Assembly: GCA_010015655.1 (NCBI GenBank)
Contig: ML976746.1
Coordinates: 1 to 64,000, forward strand
Origin: Bimuria novae-zelandiae CBS 107.79
Taxonomy: Eukaryota; Ascomycota; Dothideomycetes; Pleosporales; Didymosphaeriaceae
Direction: 5' to 3'
DNA: 64,000 nt
Positions 23,600 through 33,412 of the stretch are shown one piece after another. The position numbers and the translations under genes were made by a program. The stretch's first letter is position 1. Each line of letters starts with the position of its first letter. The notes beneath the pieces are model-generated. The model saw only the letters and a list, made by a program, of their open reading frames with translations. It ran no database searches and had not been told where the DNA came from.

Positions 23600-24480
23600 A
23601 CTCTATACGGCTGACGAGGCAGCATCTAGTGTATTAGGTATGGCATAATGGCTAACATGGCTGCAGAAGATAATAAGCCTAGTAATAGTGGCGGTGCTAA
23701 TTAGTAGGGTAGTAAAACTCGCACTGCCAACAACTCTGCTATTAAAAGCGTAAATAGAAGCTTAGAGCATAAGCACTAAGAAAACTTAAATAAACCTACT
23801 CTTAAGGATTATAGTTAAGGCAAGTATTACTACTTTATTAGATTAAGGGTTCTACGCTAACATTCTAACATGGCATAAGGAGTATAGTCGTTTCCTATAA
23901 TAGTCTATATAAGCCAGGCATTAGCGGAAGCCACCTAAGAGACAACGAGGAAACAACTCAAGACCATAAATTATCTTACCTATACTATAACGACGAGGTA
24001 GATACCGTGCATCCCGCTAAATTATTACTAATAATAAACATTTAGTCGCTAGAGGGAGCTAATAACTCTATCGCTATAGAAACGCCAACGTTGCAGACGA
24101 CAAGCGGTACGTTAAGTACATCCAAGCGGAAACGTTTACTAGGCGAAGAAAGCAACAACTGTATCCATCGCACTAGAGGCAAGAGGCGTAAAAAGGCCGA
24201 TACTGGTTCACTCCAACGCGCCAAGGTGGATACCAATTATAAATATAAAGTGGAAAGCATTCGCACCATGCGAGTAACTAAAGATAGAAGGTAATAATAT
24301 TAGGTTGACTAGTCTAGAGACCTGCGTTAGTATAACGAAGCCGACTTACGTAACTACCCTTTAAAGCTTTAAGAATTTTACGAACGAAATCTTAAACGGC
24401 CAGCCCCCTCTATAGAGCTTTAGAGATGGATAGAGGACTTTAAGGCAGATAATTATCCCAGCTATAATAGCTCTAAGCAA
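23600..24480 (+). pseudogene. Chromodomain-like protein relic
   Basis: One plus-strand frame runs with few stops from about 24,060: a basic segment (TSKRKRLLGEESNN, RGKRRKKAD), then YKYKVESIRTMRVTKDRR, a broken YWVD..SRDLR, NEADLRNYPLKL and EFYERN. The order matches a chromodomain: an initial beta strand of the Y-x-V-E-x-I type, then a W-centred strand, then the C-terminal helix. Upstream (23,600-24,000) a Ser/Asn/Lys-rich frame may belong to the same gene. It could be a host gene or the chromodomain-bearing tail of a retroelement. Confidence 0.45.
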
Positions 24481-24659
24481 TTGTAAATAGAAGAAGCACT
24501 TTAGAACACTAGCCTATAGTATTTAAGGTAAAAAGTTAAGTTAAGCGAGAGAGTGGAATATTAGTAGGTAGTAGTATAGACGTTTGTAACAGTGGTTTAC
24601 ATTATTTACTATTTAATGTTAGACAGGAAAAATAGAGGTCTTAGACTAGAACTAAGCGT

Positions 24660-25346
24660 GCTTCTATGCCTACCTTAGGTTTAACGTTGAGCGAGGCGGA
24701 GTTTAAGAACAAGATATAGTCCGCGTCTAGGATAGACTCCTGCGTATTGCCTAGATGTAACCTTTTACTAAAAATAAGTAACATAAGACTTGGTCGAACA
24801 CAACGTTTCTGCTAAAGCCACACGGTACATACATTGTCGCTGGCGGGTTTGGTAATCTAGGTCTCGAAGTGCTTAAATTCCTTGTCCTAACGGGGGCCCG
24901 TCGCATTATAATTATTTCTTATAGTAGTCTTTCTCCTCCGCGCCAATAGACTACTGCTAAAGGCTAAGTAAAAGTTATTACTAATAAGATAAACAAACTA
25001 GAAAATAAGGGTGTAAGCATTTATAGTATTGCATTAGATATTAGCGCCTTAGATGCAGAATCACAACTGCTCCTAGCGCTCGATTAATCATGCCTCTCAC
25101 ACGTCCTGGGTACTATATATGCCGCCGGCATTAATAAGGACGGCCTCTTAATAGGTACCACTTTCGCAACCTTCTCCTAAATTTTTGCCCTAAAGGTCGC
25201 TAGTGCTCTTTCACTACACATATTATTTCCACTACGCATGTTAGACTTCTTTATACTCTTCTCGTCCATCGGCCAGCTCGTTGGCACATTAGGCCAAGCA
25301 CCCTACAGCGCGGAAAACGCCTTCCTGGACGTCCTTACACTCTAGC
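24660..25346 (+). pseudogene. Polyketide synthase ketoreductase-domain fragment (6-MSAS type)
   Basis: A single plus-strand frame of about 180 codons with only a few stops carries a complete ketoreductase core. It has the NADPH-binding loop GTYIVAGGFGNLGLEV, LTGARRIIIIS, the ALDIS strand, HVLGTIYAAGI, and the active-site block FSSIGQLVGTLGQAPYSAEN with the catalytic Ser, Tyr and Asn kept. The wording (LSLH-x-LFP, LDFF-x-LFSS-x-GQL) is that of partially reducing synthases of the 6-methylsalicylic acid type. Homology stops abruptly after NAFLDVLTL, and the KS, AT and ACP domains are not recognisable, so it is a truncated, RIP-mutated remnant. Confidence 0.82.
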
Positions 25347-25679
25347 GTGGTAAAATTTTATAAAAAGGAAAAGAAAAGAAAAAGCTTTAAGCTCTAACAT
25401 AGGGGGCAGCACTATAGTAGGTCTATAAACTAATCTACTATTCTCTTCCGCTGCTTTTGGCAGGGGTCGTATGCTATTCCTTCGTGATAAATACGTTATA
25501 TCTATTAGTTAGGCGACTTAGCTATCTCGCCGAAATAGTTACTAGATAAATTCTTTGTTCACAGGAGTATATAAGTAGGAATAGGAAGCTAACACCCTTC
25601 TAATTAAGAGCAAAGCCCTAAGCATGGCAAGAATAATAATAAGACCTTCTATATAGACTACTAACTCTATATTAATAAC
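25347..25679. other. Junction between PKS fragment and DUF3435 gene
   Basis: No coding similarity is recognised. The adenine-rich run at 25,360-25,390 directly follows the point where PKS similarity ends. The two genes converge here. Confidence 0.4.
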
Positions 25680-28296
25680 ACACGCTATGTGCGTCTAACG
25701 CATACCTTATAAAATATATCTTTCTATGCAACTTTATAGAACAGGAAGGATAGCGGTATTCAAACTCACCCTAATACTAGGGGTCCTTAAAATGTGTCTC
25801 TACGTGCTTTTTTAAGACGTCTTTCCGCAGTATACGACGCATCCGCCGTTCGTATAAGAACTTCTCTTCGCCTATACAGAGAAGGCATACTAGATATGGG
25901 AGTATTATTGGGTATAGATGCTAGGATCGAACTTCGACCACTTCTTTATCCCCCTACGTAGTGGGCTCCTGCTTCTTAAGACTACTATCTAGACCTATTA
26001 GATTAATAAGAGAGCCATCCATCTTCTTACGCTTTAAGGAAGACAATATTAAGTTATTTACACAGTCTATCTTTTGTTTAAGAACCTTTAGGTAGCGAGT
26101 CTCCTGCCTAAGGCATAGTTTAGCTAAGGTATAGATATATTAGACACGAGCTTGGTCGTTCTTAAAAGGCTAAAAAAGCATACTAGCTATAGTTGCACGT
26201 TCTTTAAATTTAAACTTAACGTTTAATAATATTAGAACTTCGTTCGCGGCCTTCCCCCTAAGCTATCTAGCTATCTTAATTATATTAATTAACTCGTAGA
26301 AGGTGCGGATCGCTATAGTTAGTCGTACCTAACGTAATTTTTTAGAGGTACTATTAATTTTATAGTTTACCTCTTCGTATTTTGCATAAAGCGAAGTTCC
26401 TTTAGCCTTAATAAGTGGACGGAAGCCCTGTTCGTATAGCTCATTCTTATATGTTTCCCGCTTGTCACGAAGCGCGATAAGCAGCGGGTCTTTCTGCACT
26501 TCCTCCTATTACTTATTGCTAAGCTCTACTAGCGCTTATTAATCTCGCGATAAACCCATGCGTGCAATAGACTAGATTAGTTCTTCCTTAGAAGGGGTAC
26601 TAAAATAAATTAACTAAAAGTCGCGTGCGATGTGCGTCGGTGTATAATATCTTTTATATATGTCCCTAACATGGCCTATGGTCTGGTTCCGTTCCGTGGA
26701 AGTAAGAATGTCTGGCAGATTCTATTAGCTCTAGTATAAGAGAGTAGGGATCCCTAGTAAGGCTCGCATACTATTAATGTTACTACTAAAAGCTTGTTAT
26801 AGCTAGTAAAGCTTAAGATCTGCTTCAAATCCTGCAACACGCCCTAGCCGGATGAATATGTCACGATACTTCTAGTAAGGGAACGCTGTATTTAAATCTA
26901 TATAACCACCCTTAACTGTACTTTAAACGTTGTAGAAGAAAAGCTTGTCTAGTAACTCCTTCTTTTATTAAATACGGAGTACATCGCGGTCTGCTAGTAT
27001 ATTAAGATTAAATATTTACTAAATATTAGTAAATTTGTTACGGAATACATCCTGTCTAATGCCGATGCCTAGCATATGCGAAACGATGCAGAACGCAGGT
27101 AATCCTTTAAGGCGAAATGTAAACATCTTCCTAGAAGGTAATATTAGAGTTATATAGTTTAATCCTTCTGCATGATATAACATATAGTGTTCTGTCTTTA
27201 TTCTTATTCTTGACGTGCTCTAGGTTTATATTTACTATAATAGTACTTTAATTCGCTTCCGTAAGGCTGCGAACCTTTATAAGTGACACGTCTTTAAAGT
27301 AGAGTGCTTTATTGCTGCCTTTATTGCTTGCACTCTTAATAAGGGCTCTTGGCCATGTAGTAGTAGCTACGCTCAAGAGGAGGAGCACTAAGATCTATAC
27401 CCGAATAAACCTGTGCAGCGGCTTCCTGTCGTCGACCTATAGAGCATAGAGAATAGCATAGAGGTCCTGGACGTACATGGCTAGCTTGTCCTTCTTTAAC
27501 CTATCTAGTCCAAGATCTAGAATCCACTTCGTTTAGTTAGGTTAAAGTTACATGTTTAAGGGAGAATAGGCTAGCTCACGTTACAAATGTCTTTTAAAAC
27601 CCCGTTTACTATCGCATAACCTATAGTATTGTAATAATACATGCTAATCCTTTTCTAATACGCCTCTATTGCACTCTCCTTAAGGATTCGGGAATGCTAT
27701 ATTCGCTAAAAAAGGTATAATTTAAATACTGCGGGGTCGCATCTGCGCAGCTGGTCCACTAGAGACAGTCCTATCCGTTTCTAGAGCTTGTAGTAGTACC
27801 TAGTCTATATTAGTTTAAAGAGCGTAATGGTAAGGGGCTTTATAATCCTTACTTCTTCTAAAATTCGCTTTCTGCTATCTATAACCTCGTCGTTCGATTA
27901 GTGTGTTTTGGCCTTGATGTACCTTGCTTTGTATAGTAGGCAATTGTCCCTATTATCACATCCGCCTTGGAATCTGATTCCACGTCCAGTTCTCCATCCG
28001 AATTAGGGTCGACATCGCTGCGACCTTCAGAATATGTTATATCTTGTAACTTAATATCTATTTCTAAGCCCGAGCATAAGTCTAGATTAAGATCCAAGTC
28101 TAGGGAAAAGCTAGAACTAGTGTTAAATAAGGGCGTTGCAAGGAAGGACAGCGAGTCTAGATCGAGGACAGCGGGTAAGATAACAGTAGAGATATTACGG
28201 GTTTCTCTCTTCGTTCTCCTACGAGGAACCGCTGTAGTTATGGCACAAGCGCCACTAGATCCGCCGCTACGCCAAACTATCGTCTTCGCGTTATAG
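25680..28296 (-). pseudogene. DUF3435 (Starship captain-like tyrosine recombinase family) with C-terminal C2H2
   Basis: Read on the minus strand the gene is nearly full length, about 800 codons. The N-terminus is acidic (28,097 downwards: SDVDPNSDGELDVES). Then comes the SAM-like core-binding part: LRRCDPAVFKLYLF, KESAIEAY, KRISMYYYNTIGY, NGVLKDI. Then TTRPRALI, KALYFKDVSL and INLEHVKNKNKDRT, then ILADRDVLRI, KKELLDKLFF, LNTAFPY, YRDIFIRLGRVAGFEADLKL and LLPRNGTR of the recombinase fold, then DPLLIALRDKRETYKNELYE. The C-terminus has a finger-like module (CLLCIGEEKFLYERRMRRI, DVLKKHVETHFKDP, YPSCSIKL). Stops and frame changes are many. DUF3435 recombinases mobilise Starship elements in ascomycetes; this copy is dead. 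A non-captain DUF3435 paralogue remains possible. Confidence 0.85.
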
Positions 28297-28470
28297 GCAG
28301 GTTTAGGCGTAATAACGCGACTACTAGAGGGAGGTAGGCGTGCGTTGGAATTAATTTTAGGGAGGGTTAGATACGGTAGGAAGGTAAAAGAGCGGACCCT
28401 TTAAATAGGTGCTAGCGCAGCATTGGAGAGCAGAAGGGGGCTATATCTAACCTAGCAAAGCACTCGTAAG

Positions 28471-28510
28471 GCGTAGGGACATAGTGTGCGGCGTAGGGAC
28501 GTAATGTGCC
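28471..28510. repeat. Two-copy 20-bp tandem repeat
   Basis: GCGTAGGGACATAGTGTGCG is followed by a second copy with three differences (28491-28510). It lies about 175 bp upstream of the N-terminal end of the DUF3435 gene and could be a regulatory or terminal sequence of the element that carried it; this is inference. Confidence 0.5.
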
Positions 28511-30306
28511 GTGGAGTGAGGGGCACTGTCTATTGGTCTAAGCGAGCAGGGTTACCTCTAAAGCAGCGAGCTGTCTAGGGCTAAGCGAGGTGGACACGCC
28601 GCCAAAAGCGGCGGCAAACCACCTCCGAAAATGGACGCATTTCCACGACCACTTGAATATTAGTAGTTATTATTATAGTCCTGCTAAGACTTTTCTTTTA
28701 GAGGTAGTTCCTAAGACTTATTATAGTTTTAACCTTTATGCGGGACTTCTTACTTATACAGGACTTTATTACGTAACTACTAACCTAAGCTGCTCCACGC
28801 TTTCTTATATTCCTCCGCCCTAGTTATTTCGCTAATAAATACCTTCTTGGCGTAATTGTCTGGTTCCTTCGTTCCTGTGGGGTTCGTGATCGTAACATAG
28901 TGTACTTCTATTATAGAGTTTTAATAAACGTTTAAGGGTAATTATCTACGTATAACGTAATCCGCGCGAGTACCTACGTATATATATAAATGAATAGGTA
29001 GCTATAGGATTATAGTGCCTAGCTAGTAAAGGCTTATTTACTTATAGGCTTATTATAATCTATACTTTAATATTTTCAAAAAAAAATAGAGAAGGGTCCA
29101 ATACCTATTCCTTATACTTAAGCTTAGTTAATAATACTTTTTACTGAATTTTTTTTTAATTTAGCTTTGAATTTTACTAATGTCCTTACTTATAGGCTTA
29201 TTATAAAATTTAAAAGAAGCTTATTCCTAAAGCGCGTACTAAAGATAGTTATACTTTATAAGCTTTTATTAACACTAGCTATTTACTTTATATAGGTACT
29301 TATAGCTTATATTAGGAATACTCCCTTTAATCGTAGCGTATATACTTATATACTTAGTTATTTAGCTAAGCTACGTAAGCTAGTAAGCATAATTTTTTTT
29401 TAAAATGAAGTTATTACCACGCCTAGTCACGATAGGTTATTAAGCTCTTTTTAAGCCTACTTATAATTATATTATAATACTAAGCATAAGAAATTCTTTA
29501 TTAGTGATATACTTTTTATTTTTAAAAAATTTAAGAAAACAGTGTTAGCGTGTGTGCGGTTCTATTTAAATAACTATTTAGTTATATCTATTATTCTACT
29601 ACTCTATAGGCGCAAGGTAACCTCTTTATATATATATTATATCTGCTCCTTCTAATTATTATTACTTAAATAAAAATCATTTTTAAGGTTTCTAATTAGC
29701 GCTTATAGCGTCTACTACTTAGTTAATTATAATATTATAAGCTTTAGTTTTTATAAATTAACTATAGTATAGACCCAGTTTTAGAGTGCCTAAAGCTTTA
29801 TTATAAATTAATTATAAATAGTGGAATTTAGCTTATATCACTTAAGCTATTATATATAGGGCTTGCTTTTAATATTTAGGTCTAATAGCTCTAGAGTCTA
29901 GTCGTGTATATTTATGTACTTAAGAGTCTTAGGGTTAATATAACTTTATATCTTTTAAGCCTTTACATGATACTTAAGCAACGCGTACTAAGATAAGAAT
30001 AAGTTATAATTTATAAGTTAATTACTTACTAGAAGCTCTATAGTAGTTATTATATAGTTTAGCTTTATTATAAGATATAAGCGTCGGGACGTAAGCGTAA
30101 GGATAATAAAAAGAAAAAAATAAGTCATTACTATAATTATTAATTAGCATAAAATAAGTATATTATATAGCATTATAAAAATACTAGACTTATAACTATA
30201 GCGCAGAGTTATAATAATTAAGTAGCTTATAAATAAAATTTATTAAAAAGAAGAAACTTTAATAAGACGCTTAATTATTTTTAAATTTAAAGAGATCGTG
30301 TGCTCA

Positions 30307-30346
30307 GCTACTTAGCTACTTAGCTACTTAGCCACTTGGCTACTTC
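30307..30346. repeat. 8-bp tandem repeat, about five copies
   Basis: GCTACTTA is repeated about five times with changes in the last two copies. It is a simple satellite-like stretch inside AT-rich DNA. Confidence 0.7.
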
Positions 30347-31331
30347 GCTAAACTAGCTAGCGCAGTAAGCTCTAGCAAGGAGCTAGTAAGCCTTTTGTAA
30401 CATAAATTATATAGTAAAATATCCTGTTAACTTAATAAAGTTACATAGCTACTTTTCACTAATCTCACTAGCGCTTTACTTAGTAAGTAGCTTATATATT
30501 ATATTTCGCATAGCACCTAGCGTGGGCGGAAATTCTCGCGAACCTAGGTTAAGTATATACCTAATAATTACTATCTCTTTTAGCTTAATAAGCTTTTTTA
30601 ATTTAGTCTAGTAATTGCGTCGCGTAGTAGTTTTTATAAATTATTTATATAGTATACTTTAAGAAATATTATATATTACTATAGCGCGTTATTCGCTTTA
30701 GATCTAGTCTTATTTAATAGTTAAAATAGTTAAGAAGATATCTACTTTATTATAAAGTATTTAAGTAAAAGGTGGTTAAGCTATAATTATTATAAGGTAA
30801 CGCATTATAGAAAGTTTAGTTGGGTAACTATAATGAGGTAGGCGCCTTGTCTGTAAAATTAATACTATGTAATTTTCTCACCTGTACCGAAAGGTACGCG
30901 CGAGAATACTTAAGCTAAGTATTACTTGTATAATATAATATATATATGAGACATGCTAGAGCCACCACTAGCGCTAATAGTTAAACTAGCCTAGTCTAAT
31001 CCTCTATTAGTAGGGAAGGCCACGTGTTTATCGTGCCTAATTTATTATAGTAATCACTTACTTGCACTAACTGCTCACTTATTAGCTACGTTAGTATTAA
31101 TTTTATAAATTACTATAATCTATTTATAGTTGCCTAGCTATATAGCCTTTAGTGTGCCTCGTCTCTTTAATCTTATAATAATAAACTAAGCTAACGTATC
31201 TTACGAGTCAGCTAATTACACGGATAAGCTAATTACTCTATTTTATTAGTAAAGTTCTTGTTTTTACAACCTTATTAACTTATTAACTCTCTTAATACCG
31301 ATTAATAAATTCTAAACCTTTTTTTACTAAG

Positions 31332-31394
31332 CTATACTAATATAAGGCTATACTAATATAAGGCCATACTAATATAAGGCCATACTAATATAAG
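31332..31394. repeat. 16-bp tandem repeat, four copies
   Basis: CTATACTAATATAAGG is repeated four times, with CC instead of CT at the start of the last two copies. No associated gene. Confidence 0.8.
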
Positions 31395-31900
31395 TATTTT
31401 ATACTTAAGATCACTAAGCTCTAGCCTAAGGGGTTAAAAGTTAGTTAAAAACTACCAAATTATAAAGATCGTTTAGCCTTTAAAATCAATATCTCTATAA
31501 CTATATATACTAGAACTATAAATGTTTAACAGCCTTGTCTTTGTATTTATAATACTATTATTTTAAATTTTTAAGTTTTATTAGTAAGTTTTAAGGAAGT
31601 TAACAGGGGTGTAAAAACAAGGGTTTTACTAATAAAATATAGTAATTAGTTCGCCCGTGCCATTAGCTCGCCCGTAAGGTACGTTATATAAAAAAAAAAA
31701 TATAGTAATTACTTAAAATTATTTTATTTAGAGGAATACGTAGTAAGCTTTTTAGTATAGTATAATTAATAATAGGTCAACGTTAAACACCGTACTAAAG
31801 GGTTAGACTATCAGTAGCCAATTAAAATGTAGGGGTCTTTTATTTAGTTCTTATGTTGGGTTAAATGTTAACCTTCACCCTGTCACTCTGCCATCTTTAT

Positions 31901-32743
31901 ATTTGACAATCTGTTAGCTATAGTATGGCCATTATTCACTGCCCGCATTTATGTATTTTTCTCTCTAACTTTTAAACTACCTACGCCAGTAATCTAAAGC
32001 TGAGCCGTTAATCGCGGTGCCTTCTTTGCTCTCGCGGGTTTGAATCTTCTGAGAGGGTATGCAAAGCTAAGCCGTTAAAGGAGGTCCAATTGCGTTCTCC
32101 ATGTACCTTTATGCAACGAGCTGTTTCGAAGAGGCTCATACCGTCTTTCCGGTGAATCTCTCGCTCCTGCACTTGACTGAATGAGGGACCAAACGGCCGT
32201 TCCGGAACCCACCAGCGATGCAAGAATGCGGGATCGCATGTGGCCCCCGTACATTTAACACAAAGGCCACTCGTCTTATCCTCGTATGTACTCCGCACAC
32301 AACGCTCTATTCGCTCAATACACCGGCTTTTGCGGCTTTTGAGGTGGAGACACGGCGCCCTTCCGCCCTCTCATGGCGCGACGCGTGAAGCAGTGGAAGT
32401 AAGCGCTACACCGCACTCGACGCAGATATGCAAGCCACGCGCCCGCCCCCAACGCGTAGTCCCGTGCTCTCGTGCGACCACCTGCACCCCTTCCAAGAGG
32501 CATAAATACCATCAGCCTCCCCTCTCCCCTTCCCCCATACAAACACCCCCATTCTCCTCACTCTCTCCCAAAGATCCCACCTCCTTCTTAAAATCGTCAG
32601 CGCTACCTGAACCGAGACCCTTAACACCACTGAGGGACTCTAAACTTGTTCATCATCTCCTTACAACCACCTGCACCACGGAGCTTCGTCAACAACGTCA
32701 ACGAAAGACCCCACCCAGCACTAGCTCCTAACCTGACGGTACA
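31901..32743. other. Compartment border and upstream region of the DUF4267 gene
   Basis: Composition changes from AT-rich to balanced at about 31,860-32,000. A 96-codon minus-strand frame (32,008-32,298) and a 163-codon plus-strand frame (32,240-32,731) are open but show no motif; I do not call them genes. The pyrimidine-rich plus strand at 32,510-32,600 is typical of a fungal promoter or leader. Confidence 0.5.
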
Positions 32744-33136
32744 ATGCCCTCACCCGCACACCCCCTCCTCCGCTTCCTCGCCACCCTCTTCGGCACCATC
32801 TTCCTCGGCTTTGGCTTCTCCTACACTTTCTTCCCCCGGCGCGCATACGCCTCTATCGGCCTGCCCGCCCTCTCCTCCTCCACCACTTCACTCGATGCAG
32901 AAATCCTTGACGCCGTGATAACGCTCTTCGGCGCGAAAGACGTCTTCGTCGGCGTTGCTCTCCTGGTCACGACGTGGGTGGCCAACAGGAGGGTCGCGGG
33001 GGTGCTGTTAGTTGCGGCGAGCGCGTGTGCGGGCGTCGATGGGTGGGTCGTGCAGCGGGTGGCAGGGAGCGGGGGGTGGAATCACTGGGGGTATGGGGTG
33101 GTTATGGGATGTGTGGGGGTGCTGATGGGACGGTAG
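32744..33136 (+). CDS. DUF4267-like small integral membrane protein
   Basis: The 130-codon single exon begins at an ATG with CTGACGGTACA upstream. The protein is hydrophobic, with probably four membrane segments: residues about 5-27, 55-75, 80-100 and 112-128. A FFPRRAYASIGL loop follows the first helix, and a KDVFVGVALL segment followed by AGVDGW matches the small fungal DUF4267 membrane-protein family as I remember it. The molecular function of this family is unknown to me. It converges on the glucosidase gene, with 276 bp between the stop codons. Confidence 0.75.
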   Translation: MPSPAHPLLRFLATLFGTIFLGFGFSYTFFPRRAYASIGLPALSSSTTSLDAEILDAVITLFGAKDVFVGVALLVTTWVANRRVAGVLLVAASACAGVDGWVVQRVAGSGGWNHWGYGVVMGCVGVLMGR

Positions 33137-33412
33137 GGCGCATGGAGAGAGAGAGAGAGAGAGAGGGTGCGTGTCGACGGGACGGCACTGGCGCACGAGG
33201 TGGTCGTGGTAAGAATGTATGGATCCCACTGGGACGCGGGTTGGAAATATATTTATATAAACGTCGATTGGTTATCGTCTGACCTTTCAAACACAGGTAT
33301 CTACATATCCACCAGCTACCTGGGGGTAATCTGCTTCGTCCCTTCATGCATCATGTGCTCCGCGTGCATAGACCAGCTGCACCTCATCATATCTGCACGC
33401 TTCGCCCCGCGT

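Larger units (their letters stand above)
28520..31900. other. Extremely AT-rich stretch, no gene recognised
   Basis: About 3.4 kb of TpA-rich sequence with no open frame beyond chance (an apparent 77-codon frame at 28,590-28,823 has no recognisable motif). It contains short tandem repeats near 30,307-30,346 and 31,332-31,394. It is probably the most heavily mutated part of the AT-rich block; its original identity cannot be read by eye. Confidence 0.6.

Noticed and set aside
28590..28823. 77-codon plus-strand frame in AT-rich DNA
   Set aside because: Tyr/Leu/Thr-rich as expected by chance from AT-rich sequence; no motif.
32240..32731. 163-codon plus-strand frame before the DUF4267 gene
   Set aside because: Pro/Ser/Thr-rich translation of a pyrimidine-rich leader; no start context or domain that would support a gene.
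33143..33163. GA dinucleotide run after the DUF4267 gene
   Set aside because: Considered as an insertion edge like the (GA)n at 2862, but no target duplication or inserted sequence is present; a simple microsatellite.
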